A stretch of 64,000 nt of DNA. Source: Pseudomonas sp. PSB18 (lineage in GTDB: Bacteria; Pseudomonadota; Gammaproteobacteria; Pseudomonadales; Pseudomonadaceae). Below are positions 15,659-23,005 of the stretch, piece by piece (within the stretch, counting starts at the first letter, position 1; each line of letters opens with the position of its first letter). The stretch is from assembly GCF_014596565.1 (NCBI RefSeq), contig NZ_NOIN01000009.1:124001-188000 (forward strand), in the 5' to 3' direction. The notes under the pieces were generated by a model. The model saw only the letters and a program-made list of their open reading frames with translations, was not told the DNA's origin and ran no database searches. The translations under genes and the position numbers were made by a program.

Positions 15659-17101
15659 ATGATCAGCGATTTCCGCAACCGCTTGCGCAAACAGTCCGGT
15701 AAACCCGGCGCTTCAGTGGCCTCCCTGCAGGGCGATGGCCTGCCGGATTCGACCGAGGAACTGATGGCCTGGGAACAGGCCGTCCCGGACGTGCTCTACG
15801 AAACCCGCAGCCAGGTCACGCCGGTGGAAGCCGAGTGGCGGGAAAAGATCTACCAGCAGTTGCTCAAGGTCATGGACCTGTCCTTGCTCGACGCCCTCGA
15901 ACAGGTGGAGGCCTCGCGGCAGATTCGCGATATCTGTCAGCGCCTGCTCGAAGAACACTCGGCGCCGGTGAGCACCGCCAGTCGTCAGTTGATCATCAAG
16001 CAGATCACCGATGAGGTGCTGGGCCTCGGCCCGCTGGAACCGCTGCTGGCCGACCACAGCGTGTCCGACATCCTGGTCAACGGGTTTGCCTCGGTCTACG
16101 TCGAGCGTTTCGGCAAGCTGCAACGCACCGACGTGCGCTTCCGTGACGACCAGCACCTGTTGAACATTATCGACCGCATCGTTTCCAGCCTGGGGCGGCG
16201 CATCGACGAGTCCTCGCCACTGGTGGACGCCAGGCTCAAGGATGGCTCTCGGGTCAACGCGATCATCCCGCCGCTGGCCATCGACGGCCCGAGCATGTCG
16301 ATCCGGCGTTTCGCGGTGGACCTGCTCAACACCGACAGCCTGATCCAGGTGGGCACCATGACCCCGGCCATTGCCCTGTTGCTCAAGGCCATCGTGCGCG
16401 GGCGCCTGAACGTGCTGATTTCCGGCGGGACCGGCAGCGGCAAGACCACCATGCTCAATGTGCTGTCCAGTTTCATTCCGCACAACGAGCGCATCGTCAC
16501 CATCGAGGATTCGGCCGAGCTGCAACTGCAGCAACCCCATGTGGTGCGCCTGGAAACCCGACCTTCGAACATTGAGGGGCGCGGCGAAGTGAGCCAGCGG
16601 GAACTGGTGCGCAACAGCCTGCGGATGCGTCCGGACCGGATTGTCATTGGCGAGGTGCGCGGTGCCGAGGCATTGGACATGCTCACGGCGATGAACACCG
16701 GTCACGACGGTTCCCTGACCACCATCCACGCCAACACCGCACGGGATGCATTGGGGCGAATCGAGAACATGGTGTCGATGACCGGGGCGACTTTTCCGAT
16801 CAAGGCCATGCGTCAACAAATTGCCTCGGCCATCGATGTGGTGATCCAACTCGAGCGTCAAGAAGATGGCAAGCGCCGGGTGGTGAGCATCCAGGAGATT
16901 AACGGCATGGAAGGGGAGGTCATCACCATGACCGAAATCTTCTGCTTTGCACGCCAGGGCATCGGCGAGCACGGCGAGGTGCTCGGTGAGTATCGGCCCA
17001 GCGGCATGATCCCGGCCTTTCGCGATGTGTTGGCCAAACGTGGCATCGAGTTGCCGCTGACCCTGTTCCGCCCTGAGTGGATGGAGGCCCGGTCGTCATG
17101 A
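15659..17101 (+). CDS. tadA: Tad secretion ATPase TadA/CpaF
   Basis: A 480-residue member of the type II/IV secretion ATPase family. Walker A is GGTGSGKT at 256-263, the Asp-box region TIEDSAELQLQ is at ~281-291, Walker B RIVIGEVRG is at ~327-335, and the His-box TTIHANT follows. It is the hexameric motor that powers Flp pilus extension and retraction at the inner membrane. It starts 3 nt after the tadZ stop and overlaps tadB by 4 nt. Confidence 0.95.
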   Translation: MISDFRNRLRKQSGKPGASVASLQGDGLPDSTEELMAWEQAVPDVLYETRSQVTPVEAEWREKIYQQLLKVMDLSLLDALEQVEASRQIRDICQRLLEEHSAPVSTASRQLIIKQITDEVLGLGPLEPLLADHSVSDILVNGFASVYVERFGKLQRTDVRFRDDQHLLNIIDRIVSSLGRRIDESSPLVDARLKDGSRVNAIIPPLAIDGPSMSIRRFAVDLLNTDSLIQVGTMTPAIALLLKAIVRGRLNVLISGGTGSGKTTMLNVLSSFIPHNERIVTIEDSAELQLQQPHVVRLETRPSNIEGRGEVSQRELVRNSLRMRPDRIVIGEVRGAEALDMLTAMNTGHDGSLTTIHANTARDALGRIENMVSMTGATFPIKAMRQQIASAIDVVIQLERQEDGKRRVVSIQEINGMEGEVITMTEIFCFARQGIGEHGEVLGEYRPSGMIPAFRDVLAKRGIELPLTLFRPEWMEARSS

Positions 17102-18084
17102 ACAATATCCCTGCCGAATTCATCCTGATTTTCCTGGGCATGGTGTTCATCGCCGTTTTCCTCCTGTCCCAGGGCGTGGTGGTCCCGGTGTTCGGCGAGG
17201 CCGGCAAGATGCGCAAGCGCATTCGCGGCCGTTTGCATGTACTGGAGAAAGCCAACCATCTGCCCAATATGCAGACCGTATTGCGGCAGAAATACCTGAC
17301 GCGCCTGTCGCCCCTGGAGGCCCGGCTCGAGCAGTTGCCCTTCATGGCCAACCTGACGCAACTGATCGAGCAGGCCGGCCATGAATACCGCGCCTATCGG
17401 GTGATGGTGCTCGGTCTGGTCCTGGGCGTGGCGGCCGCCGTCTTGGTGCTGATGGTTTCGCCGATCTGGTGGATGGCATTGCTGGCGGCCTTTGTGCTGT
17501 TCTGGGTGCCGGTGTTGAAAATCATGCGCGACCGCAGCAAGCGTTTCGCGGCGTTCGAGGAAGGTTTACCGGATGCGCTGGACGCCATGTGCCGGGCCCT
17601 GCGCGCCGGTCACCCGTTCAACGAAACCCTGCGGTTGGTGGCCGATGAGCACAAGGGGCCCGTGGCCCAGGAGTTCGGGCTGACCTTCGCCGACATCAAC
17701 TATGGCAACGATGTGCGCCGGGCCATGCTCGGCCTGTTGGAGCGCATGCCCAGCATGACGGTGATGATGCTCGTGACCTCGATCCTCATCCACCGCGAAA
17801 CCGGCGGCAACCTGACCGAGGTGCTTGAGCGCCTGAGCCGCTTGATCCGCGGGCGCTTCCGCTTCCAGCGCAAGATCAGGACCCTGTCGGCGGAAGGGCG
17901 CATGTCGGCCTGGGTGCTGGTGGCGATTCCTTTCGTGCTGGCGATTGCCATCGTGCTCACGAGCCCCAGCTACATGCCTGTGCTGATCAACGATCCCATA
18001 GGCCACAAGCTGATCATCGGTGCGTTCTGCGCCATGTTGATCGGGATTTTTTGGATACGGAAGATCATCCGGATCCAGGTTTGA
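17098..18084 (+). CDS. tadB: Tad inner-membrane platform protein TadB
   Basis: A 328-residue T2SF-domain membrane protein with hydrophobic segments near residues 8-28, 100-140 and 270-325, and the cytoplasmic ALRAGHPFNETLRLVADE signature of TadB/GspF. The ATG overlaps the tadA stop (ATGA) with GGAGG 10 nt upstream. Together with TadC it forms the platform on which TadA acts. Confidence 0.93.
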   Translation: MNNIPAEFILIFLGMVFIAVFLLSQGVVVPVFGEAGKMRKRIRGRLHVLEKANHLPNMQTVLRQKYLTRLSPLEARLEQLPFMANLTQLIEQAGHEYRAYRVMVLGLVLGVAAAVLVLMVSPIWWMALLAAFVLFWVPVLKIMRDRSKRFAAFEEGLPDALDAMCRALRAGHPFNETLRLVADEHKGPVAQEFGLTFADINYGNDVRRAMLGLLERMPSMTVMMLVTSILIHRETGGNLTEVLERLSRLIRGRFRFQRKIRTLSAEGRMSAWVLVAIPFVLAIAIVLTSPSYMPVLINDPIGHKLIIGAFCAMLIGIFWIRKIIRIQV

Positions 18085-18111
18085 ACGCTGTCTTGCCGCG
18101 GAGTATCAGTC

Positions 18112-19077
18112 ATGGATTTTTTGCTCGGGTTATTCAGTCGGTTTACCGGGAGCGAGGAGTTGGCGCGCCTGCTGTTCGTCACTGCGATTGGGCTCAGTAC
18201 GGTGCTGACGATGGCCGCCTTGCTGTTGTTGATGCTGGGGTTGCAGGACCCGGTCCAGCGGCGCCTGGCGCTGATCAAGCGCGGTTATTCGGGCAGCGCG
18301 GCGGGGCGTGAGGCGCCCGGTAACCTGCAATTGCTGCTCGAACGGATCGGCCAGCGCTTTGCCTCGGCCGATCCGACCCAGACGTCCGCCACCCAGATCC
18401 TGCTGACGCACGCCGGTTACCGCTCCGCATCGGCGGTGCAGATGTACTGGGCCGTGCGCCTGATGCTGCCGCTGTTGATGCTCGGCCTGGCGCTCTTGCT
18501 GTTGCCGCTGATCAAGGTGCCGATGATCATCGGCCTGCTGGGGGTGATCCTGATGGTGGGCATCGGCTGGCTGCTGCCGGCGCTCTACGTCGGCAAGCGC
18601 AAGCAGGCGCGCCAGGCCCGGCTGCGGGCCGCCTTTCCGGATGCACTGGATTTGATGGTGGTGTGCGTCGAGTCGGGCCTGGCCCTGCCCACGACTATCG
18701 AGCGGGTGGCCGAGGAAATGGCGGTCAGCCAGGTTGAACTGGCCGAAGAGCTGGCCCTGGTCAATGCGCAGATCCGCGCAGGCATCACCAGTACCGAGGC
18801 ACTCCGGCAACTGGCCCTGCGCACTGGCCTGGAGGACATCCAGGGGCTGGTCAGCCTGTTGGCGCAGAGCATTCGCTTCGGTACCAGCGTGGCCGATACC
18901 TTGCGTATCTACGCTGATGAGTTCCGTGACCGGCGTACCCAGGCTGCCGAGGAAATGGGGGCGAAGATCGGTACCAAGTTGATCTTTCCGCTGATCTTCT
19001 GTTTGTGGCCGAGTTTCTTCCTGGTTGCGATTGGGCCGGCCATGATTGGGGTGTTCAGGGCGTTTGGGAATATGTAG
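18112..19077 (+). CDS. tadC: Tad inner-membrane platform protein TadC
   Basis: A 321-residue T2SF-domain protein with four strongly hydrophobic segments and the signature FPDALDLMVVCVESGLALP near residue 179. It is the last gene of the rightward Tad operon, with a 27-nt gap after tadB. No intrinsic terminator is obvious directly after the stop; the repeat region that follows is full of hairpins. Confidence 0.93.
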   Translation: MDFLLGLFSRFTGSEELARLLFVTAIGLSTVLTMAALLLLMLGLQDPVQRRLALIKRGYSGSAAGREAPGNLQLLLERIGQRFASADPTQTSATQILLTHAGYRSASAVQMYWAVRLMLPLLMLGLALLLLPLIKVPMIIGLLGVILMVGIGWLLPALYVGKRKQARQARLRAAFPDALDLMVVCVESGLALPTTIERVAEEMAVSQVELAEELALVNAQIRAGITSTEALRQLALRTGLEDIQGLVSLLAQSIRFGTSVADTLRIYADEFRDRRTQAAEEMGAKIGTKLIFPLIFCLWPSFFLVAIGPAMIGVFRAFGNM

Positions 19078-19129
19078 CTGCGTGGGGCCGTTGTGGATCG
19101 AGTACATATCCATTTCTGCGGTAACGGCT

Positions 19130-19390
19130 GCTGGCGGTTCCGCTTTTACAGCGGGTCACTTTTGGAAGAGCGCCAAAAGTAACCAAAAACGCTTTGCCCC
19201 ACCACTCGGCACCTCGCCTAGGCTCGGTGTGCCCTCACTCCGGCATTGCTCCGTGGGCCCGCCGTGAAGGGCCATCCATGGCCCAGCGCGGCTAACCCGG
19301 CATCCATGCCGGGTTGCCCACTACGCAATACCTGCGTTCGGCCATCGTGGTTTAACGGGGCGCCCAAGATCAAAAGCAAAAGCAAAAGCG
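19130..19390. repeat. Structured intergenic repeat element
   Basis: The segment contains successive hairpins: CTTTTGG with CCAAAAG near 19159-19179, GGGCCATCCATGGCCC near 19269, AACCCGGCATCCATGCCGGGTT near 19295, and an AAAAGC triplet repeat at ~19374-19389. I recall near-identical segments scattered between genes in fluorescent Pseudomonas genomes; only one copy is visible here, so the dispersed nature is knowledge-based. Confidence 0.5.
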
Positions 19391-19527
19391 AGGCGGCCTC
19401 ACAGCCGACCTATCTCTCTGGCGGAATCCCAATCCAATTGTGGGAGCGAGCCTGCTCGCGATAGCGGAGCGTCTGTCACGCAAGTGGTGAATGTGCCGAC
19501 GCGATCGCGAGCGGGCTCGCTCCCACA
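19391..19527. repeat. REP/BIME unit, first copy of a 137-bp direct repeat
   Basis: The unit contains two inverted REP palindromes (GTGGGAGCGAGCCTGCTCGC and its opposite-orientation partner). The same 137-bp arrangement recurs at 19595-19731, and the final 88 bp differ at only two positions. Confidence 0.85.
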
Positions 19528-19569
19528 GGGTTTGGTGGTGGATGCAAAGGCTGCGTACACCCCGAATCC

Positions 19570-19731
19570 AGTGTGGGAGCGGGCTTGCTCGCGAAGGCGG
19601 CCTTACAGCCGACCTGTCTCCCCGGCCATACCCCAATCCAATGGTGGGAGCGAGCCTGCTCGCGATAGCGGAGCGTCTGTCACGCAAGTGTTGAATGTGC
19701 CGACGCCATCGCGAGCGGGCTCGCTCCCACA
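19570..19731. repeat. REP cluster with second copy of the 137-bp direct repeat
   Basis: A single REP (GTGTGGGAGCGGGCTTGCTC, near 19571-19590) is followed by the second copy at 19595-19731. REP elements in Pseudomonas are mobilised by RAYT transposases and often act as transcript-end hairpins. Confidence 0.85.
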
Positions 19732-19744
19732 GCTACGGTGGCGT

Positions 19745-19782
19745 AAAAAAATCGTCCGAAAGCAGCAAAGCCTTCGGACGAT
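19745..19782 (-). terminator. Intrinsic terminator of the rcpA-tadD operon
   Basis: ATCGTCCGAA and TTCGGACGAT form a perfect 10-bp stem; on the minus strand it is followed by seven T. It lies 20 nt beyond the stop at 19802. Confidence 0.88.
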
Positions 19783-19801
19783 CTTTTGTTTCCTGGGTGA
19801 C

Positions 19802-20071
19802 TCATTTGCTGCTGGTGATTTCTCCCCCCGACTTCTGTTCAAAAAACTCCGGAATCGGATAGTTGAAACTATTGAGCCAGCGCTGCATGGCCATTTCACG
19901 CTCGGCGGCGGAGGCGGTCTGCAGGTTGGTGGACGCGACCACACCGCGAATCTGCAACTGCATCCAGCTTTCGGTGCCTTGTTGCGCGGCCGAAGAGGGG
20001 CCCGGCTCGATTGCCCAGGCGGAGGTGGACAGGCATGCGATGCAGACGATCAACAGCTGTTTCGTTTTCAT
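19802..20071 (-). CDS. Small exported protein of the Tad operon (DUF3613-like)
   Basis: An 89-residue protein with a clear signal peptide (KTKQLLIVCIACLSTSAWA, cleavage after residue ~20) and a conserved-looking tail (REMAMQRWLNSFNYPIPEFF). It resembles the DUF3613 proteins I remember beside Pseudomonas tad genes. I took ATG 20071; the longer upstream frame runs into tadD. It is the last gene of the leftward Tad operon and probably periplasmic. Function unknown. Confidence 0.7.
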   Translation of the reverse strand: MKTKQLLIVCIACLSTSAWAIEPGPSSAAQQGTESWMQLQIRGVVASTNLQTASAAEREMAMQRWLNSFNYPIPEFFEQKSGGEITSSK

Positions 20072-20093
20072 CTCTTGAACTCCTCGTAACGCT

Positions 20094-20807
20094 CTACTTG
20101 GCCGCGCTGGATGAGGCATCGACGACCTCATTCGAACGGTCTGCCTGTGTCGTTCCCGTTTTGGTGGCCGAGCCCCTGATCCTCTCAGCGCGGGCTTGAG
20201 CATCCGCCACTTGTGCGGGGCTCAGCTTGGCCATGCTCGCGAGTTCGGCGGCTTGCTTCCAGTTGTCCTGGTAGATCAGCAGCGTCACCATGTTGAGGGC
20301 AGCCAGGGAGTCCGCTTGCCGGAGTTCCATGGCGGTCATGAACTCGAAGCGCGCTTCAGTGATCCGGCGTTGGTTGAGGTAGACGACACCCAGGTCGTTG
20401 CGGATCTTTCCTTCGGTAGGAGCCATCTTCGCCGCGCGTTCAAGGTGCTCGGCGGCGCTGGCATTATCATTCTTGGCGGCGGCCAGTTGGCCGAGGCCAT
20501 GTTCTCCGTCAGCGGCCAGGCAGGTCCCGAGCAGGCTCTTGTACAACGGCTCTGCCTCGTTGCGGCCCATCAAGCGCAGCACCCGGGCCTTGCGCAGACG
20601 GACCTGGACGAGGTCTTCGGGCAGACCTTCGAGGTTCGCCAGGCTGGCGTACAAACGCCCATCGTTGGCCATGTCATCCGCCAGGTTCAGGGCCAGTTCC
20701 TGATCGGATCCGGGCCTGGTGCAACTGGACGGACGAGAAGCTACCACGCCGTTACTGGCACACCCGGCGAGTATCAAGGTCGCCGTTATCGCAATCACTG
20801 CTTTCAT
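20094..20807 (-). CDS. tadD: Tad lipoprotein with TPR repeats, TadD
   Basis: A 237-residue lipoprotein: the lipobox LILAGC puts the lipidated cysteine at residue 16. TPR-like helices fill residues ~60-200 (for example EGKIRNDLGVVYLNQRRI). ATG 20807 has GGAGGA 7 nt upstream; the longer frame overlapping rcpA was rejected. TadD acts as pilotin or assembly factor for the RcpA secretin encoded just upstream, which fits their shared operon. Confidence 0.87.
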   Translation of the reverse strand: MKAVIAITATLILAGCASNGVVASRPSSCTRPGSDQELALNLADDMANDGRLYASLANLEGLPEDLVQVRLRKARVLRLMGRNEAEPLYKSLLGTCLAADGEHGLGQLAAAKNDNASAAEHLERAAKMAPTEGKIRNDLGVVYLNQRRITEARFEFMTAMELRQADSLAALNMVTLLIYQDNWKQAAELASMAKLSPAQVADAQARAERIRGSATKTGTTQADRSNEVVDASSSAAK

Positions 20808-20863
20808 GGAATGTCCTCCGACACCAGGCTGAACCCCCGACCCCTTGCACATCAGGCGCCGGC

Positions 20864-22087
20864 TCATTGGGAAAGCCCGCTGCGGTTGTCGAACTCGCCG
20901 TGTTCGAGGAAGTACATGCGATAGAAGTTCGGGTCATAGTTGCGCAGTTGTTCACCCGGCAGCGTCGGCAGTTGCGCGTCGACGGCCAACGGTTGGACCA
21001 GGTGCGGGGTGACAATCATCAGCAGTTCCCGTTCTTCACGGTCGATGGAGTGGTTACGGAAGAACGCGCCGAGAATCGGAATGTCACCCAGGCCGGGAAA
21101 CTTGTTCACCTGCGAGGCGTTGCGCGTACTGATCAGGCCGCTGATGACGAAGCTTTCGCCGTCGGCCAGGGCAATGCTGGTATCGGTACGACGCACGGTG
21201 AGCGCTGGAACCAGCGTGCCGGCGATGTTCACGGCGTTGGTGAAGTCCAGCTCGCTGACTTCCGGCGCGACCTTCAACGCGATGCGGCTTTTGCCGATGA
21301 CGGTCGGTGTCAGGGTCAGGCGAATGCCGAACTCCTTGTACTCGATGGACACGTTGTCGCTGCCGGCACTGGGCACTGGAATCGGCACTTCGCCGCCGGC
21401 CAGGAAGCTTGCGCTCTGCCCACTGAGGGCCACCAGGCTCGGCCGCGCCAGGGTATAGGCGAAGCCGCTGCCTTCCAGCGCGTTGATCATCAGCAAGGTT
21501 TGTCCGGTGGCGAAAGACAGGTTGAACATGTCGTTATTGACCGGCAGTGAAGGCCGGACCACACCCCCGATGGTGGGCAGGGTCCTCGGCGAACCGAACT
21601 GGAAGTTGCCACGGCTGCCGAAGATCGAGGTCGAGGCTTCTTTGAGTTTGGTCCGGCTGACCTCGACGAAACGGATGTCGGTCTGCACCTGGGCGAGCAG
21701 CATCGGATCTTCGGAAGGCACGGTCGCTGCAGTGGTCAGTGCTTCAGTGGCCCTGCCTTTGACGAAGATCATGCTCTGGCGGGGCATCTTCGAACACGCT
21801 GTCCAGACCATCAGGCTGGTAGCGCCCGGCGCTACGCCTGTGAGAATGAAGGCGTCGCTGCCACTGGGCTGCACGTCGGCGATTTTCGGGTCGCCTACCG
21901 CCAGCTTGGTCACGGGGGCCAGGATGCGTAGCTCGCTCTGGAGTCCCTGGCCGACCTCGAAGGTCGCTGGCAAGTTGTCCAGCTGCGAACAATTGCTGGC
22001 TGCGGCGTGCGCCGCATCCAGGCCAAGGCCCATCAGGAACAGGCCATGAATGAAGTGTTTTAACGCGGGCGCGGTACGATAGCTCAT
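20864..22087 (-). CDS. rcpA: Tad outer-membrane secretin RcpA/CpaC
   Basis: A 407-residue protein with a signal peptide (~1-29), an N-terminal BON/pilus-type domain (LRILAPVTKLAVGDPKIADV, ~53-72) and a C-terminal secretin domain ending in LADGESFVISGLI, GDIPILGAFFR and ELLMIVTPHLVQP. GAGGAG lies about 6 nt before the ATG. It forms the outer-membrane pore for Flp pili. It heads a leftward operon with tadD and the DUF3613-like gene. Confidence 0.92.
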   Translation of the reverse strand: MSYRTAPALKHFIHGLFLMGLGLDAAHAAASNCSQLDNLPATFEVGQGLQSELRILAPVTKLAVGDPKIADVQPSGSDAFILTGVAPGATSLMVWTACSKMPRQSMIFVKGRATEALTTAATVPSEDPMLLAQVQTDIRFVEVSRTKLKEASTSIFGSRGNFQFGSPRTLPTIGGVVRPSLPVNNDMFNLSFATGQTLLMINALEGSGFAYTLARPSLVALSGQSASFLAGGEVPIPVPSAGSDNVSIEYKEFGIRLTLTPTVIGKSRIALKVAPEVSELDFTNAVNIAGTLVPALTVRRTDTSIALADGESFVISGLISTRNASQVNKFPGLGDIPILGAFFRNHSIDREERELLMIVTPHLVQPLAVDAQLPTLPGEQLRNYDPNFYRMYFLEHGEFDNRSGLSQ

Positions 22088-22420
22088 AGAATGCTCCTCG
22101 ACAGACAGGTCGTCCCTAGACTTAACCAGTTGCCTCGGATCATTTATGGGGCCCGGGCTACCCCCCTATCTCAACACCCGGAAATAAACCCAGGTTATCG
22201 AGTGGTGACTGGCGCGAACAGCTCGCCTGAGGGGCGATTTGCCGGTCACCTTGCTCGCTTCTGATTGACGGTAGTTCACCCATGGCAAAGCGCCACGCCG
22301 AAAGTGAAAAAAACGTCTGAAAAGTGGCGTGGGTGAAAAATGTTATGTGGGGTGCGTCAATAAAACGTCTTTTTCGGTTTTTGTGAGGGCCTCCCTGGAC
22401 AACATCCTTTGGCTGGAGCA
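22088..22420. other. Intergenic region upstream of rcpA
   Basis: The 333 nt contain no supported gene; a minus-strand frame at 22158-22472 overlaps the neighbouring terminator and has no family resemblance. The promoter for the leftward rcpA operon must lie here, but I cannot pick a convincing -35/-10 pair, nor a copy of the direct repeats found upstream of flp. Confidence 0.5.
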
Positions 22421-22455
22421 CAAAAAAAGCCCGCAGGGTTAACCGTGCGGGCCTT
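22421..22455 (-). terminator. Intrinsic terminator after the PA2817-like gene
   Basis: On the minus strand GCCCGCA and TGCGGGC pair around an 10-nt loop and run into seven T. It begins 18 nt after the stop at 22473. Confidence 0.88.
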
Positions 22456-22472
22456 TGCATGACTGATCGCAA

Positions 22473-22880
22473 TCAGTGCTTGCTGTCCTGTTCCGACATC
22501 GCCAGCAATTGCTTCTCCTGGTTCCAGTCGAAAGGTTCGTCGTTCTGTTCGGCTTCGAAACGACGTTCCTCGAGAGCCTGGTACAGATCGATTTCCTCGT
22601 CGGGCATGTAGTGCAGGCAGTCACCACCGAAGTACCACAGCAGGTCGCGCGGTACCAGGTGGGCGATCTGTGGATAACGGACGATCACCTGGCAGAGGAG
22701 GTCCTGGCCCAGGTACTGGCTTTCGATAGGATCGACGGGTAGTTGCGCGCGCAATTCATCGAAGCGCTCCAGGAACAGCGCATGGCTTTCTTCGGGAACC
22801 TGTTCGGCCTCACCTACGGCGACCAGGATGCTGCGCAAGTGGTCAAGCAAGACAAGGTGATCGGCAACGACATTGGACAC
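22473..22880 (-). CDS. PA2817-like conserved hypothetical protein
   Basis: A 135-residue acidic cytoplasmic protein starting at GTG 22880, with TTGAGGA about 8 nt upstream; an earlier in-frame TTG is less likely. It contains QVIVRYPQIAHLVPRDLLWY and YMPDEEIDLYQALEER and has no catalytic motif I recognise. Its place beside fadE matches the P. aeruginosa PA2817-PA2815 order as I remember it. Function unknown. Confidence 0.72.
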   Translation of the reverse strand: MSNVVADHLVLLDHLRSILVAVGEAEQVPEESHALFLERFDELRAQLPVDPIESQYLGQDLLCQVIVRYPQIAHLVPRDLLWYFGGDCLHYMPDEEIDLYQALEERRFEAEQNDEPFDWNQEKQLLAMSEQDSKH

Positions 22881-22970
22881 GAGATAAGTCCTCAAGAGCA
22901 AAACGGGCGCGGGAGTATAAAGCCCCTGCGCCGGTTTTTACATGGCCGTGGGTCAGTGTGGGGCCAGTCC

Positions 22971-23004
22971 TGTGTGGCGAGGGGATTTATCCCCTCGTCA
23001 CACA
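22971..23004. repeat. REP-like hairpin after fadE
   Basis: TGTGTGGCGAGGGGATTTAT is followed by its complement, giving a near-perfect 15-bp stem. It belongs to the GAGGGGAT class, different from the GAGC/GCTC class elsewhere in the window, and may end the fadE transcript. Confidence 0.75.
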
Positions 23005-23005
23005 A

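Larger units (their letters stand above)
19078..19801. other. Non-coding, repeat-filled gap between the two convergent Tad operons
   Basis: The 724 nt hold one structured dispersed-type repeat, a cluster of REP palindromes including a 137-bp direct repeat, and a terminator (each listed separately). Several small open frames cross it, but they follow the palindromes and none has a ribosome-binding site or family resemblance. Confidence 0.8.

Noticed and set aside
19246..20089. Several overlapping short frames in the Tad gap
   Set aside because: They run through REP palindromes and the structured repeat, and lack ribosome-binding sites and family similarity.
22158..22472. 104-codon minus-strand frame
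   Set aside because: It begins over the terminator of the PA2817-like gene and has no recognisable domain.
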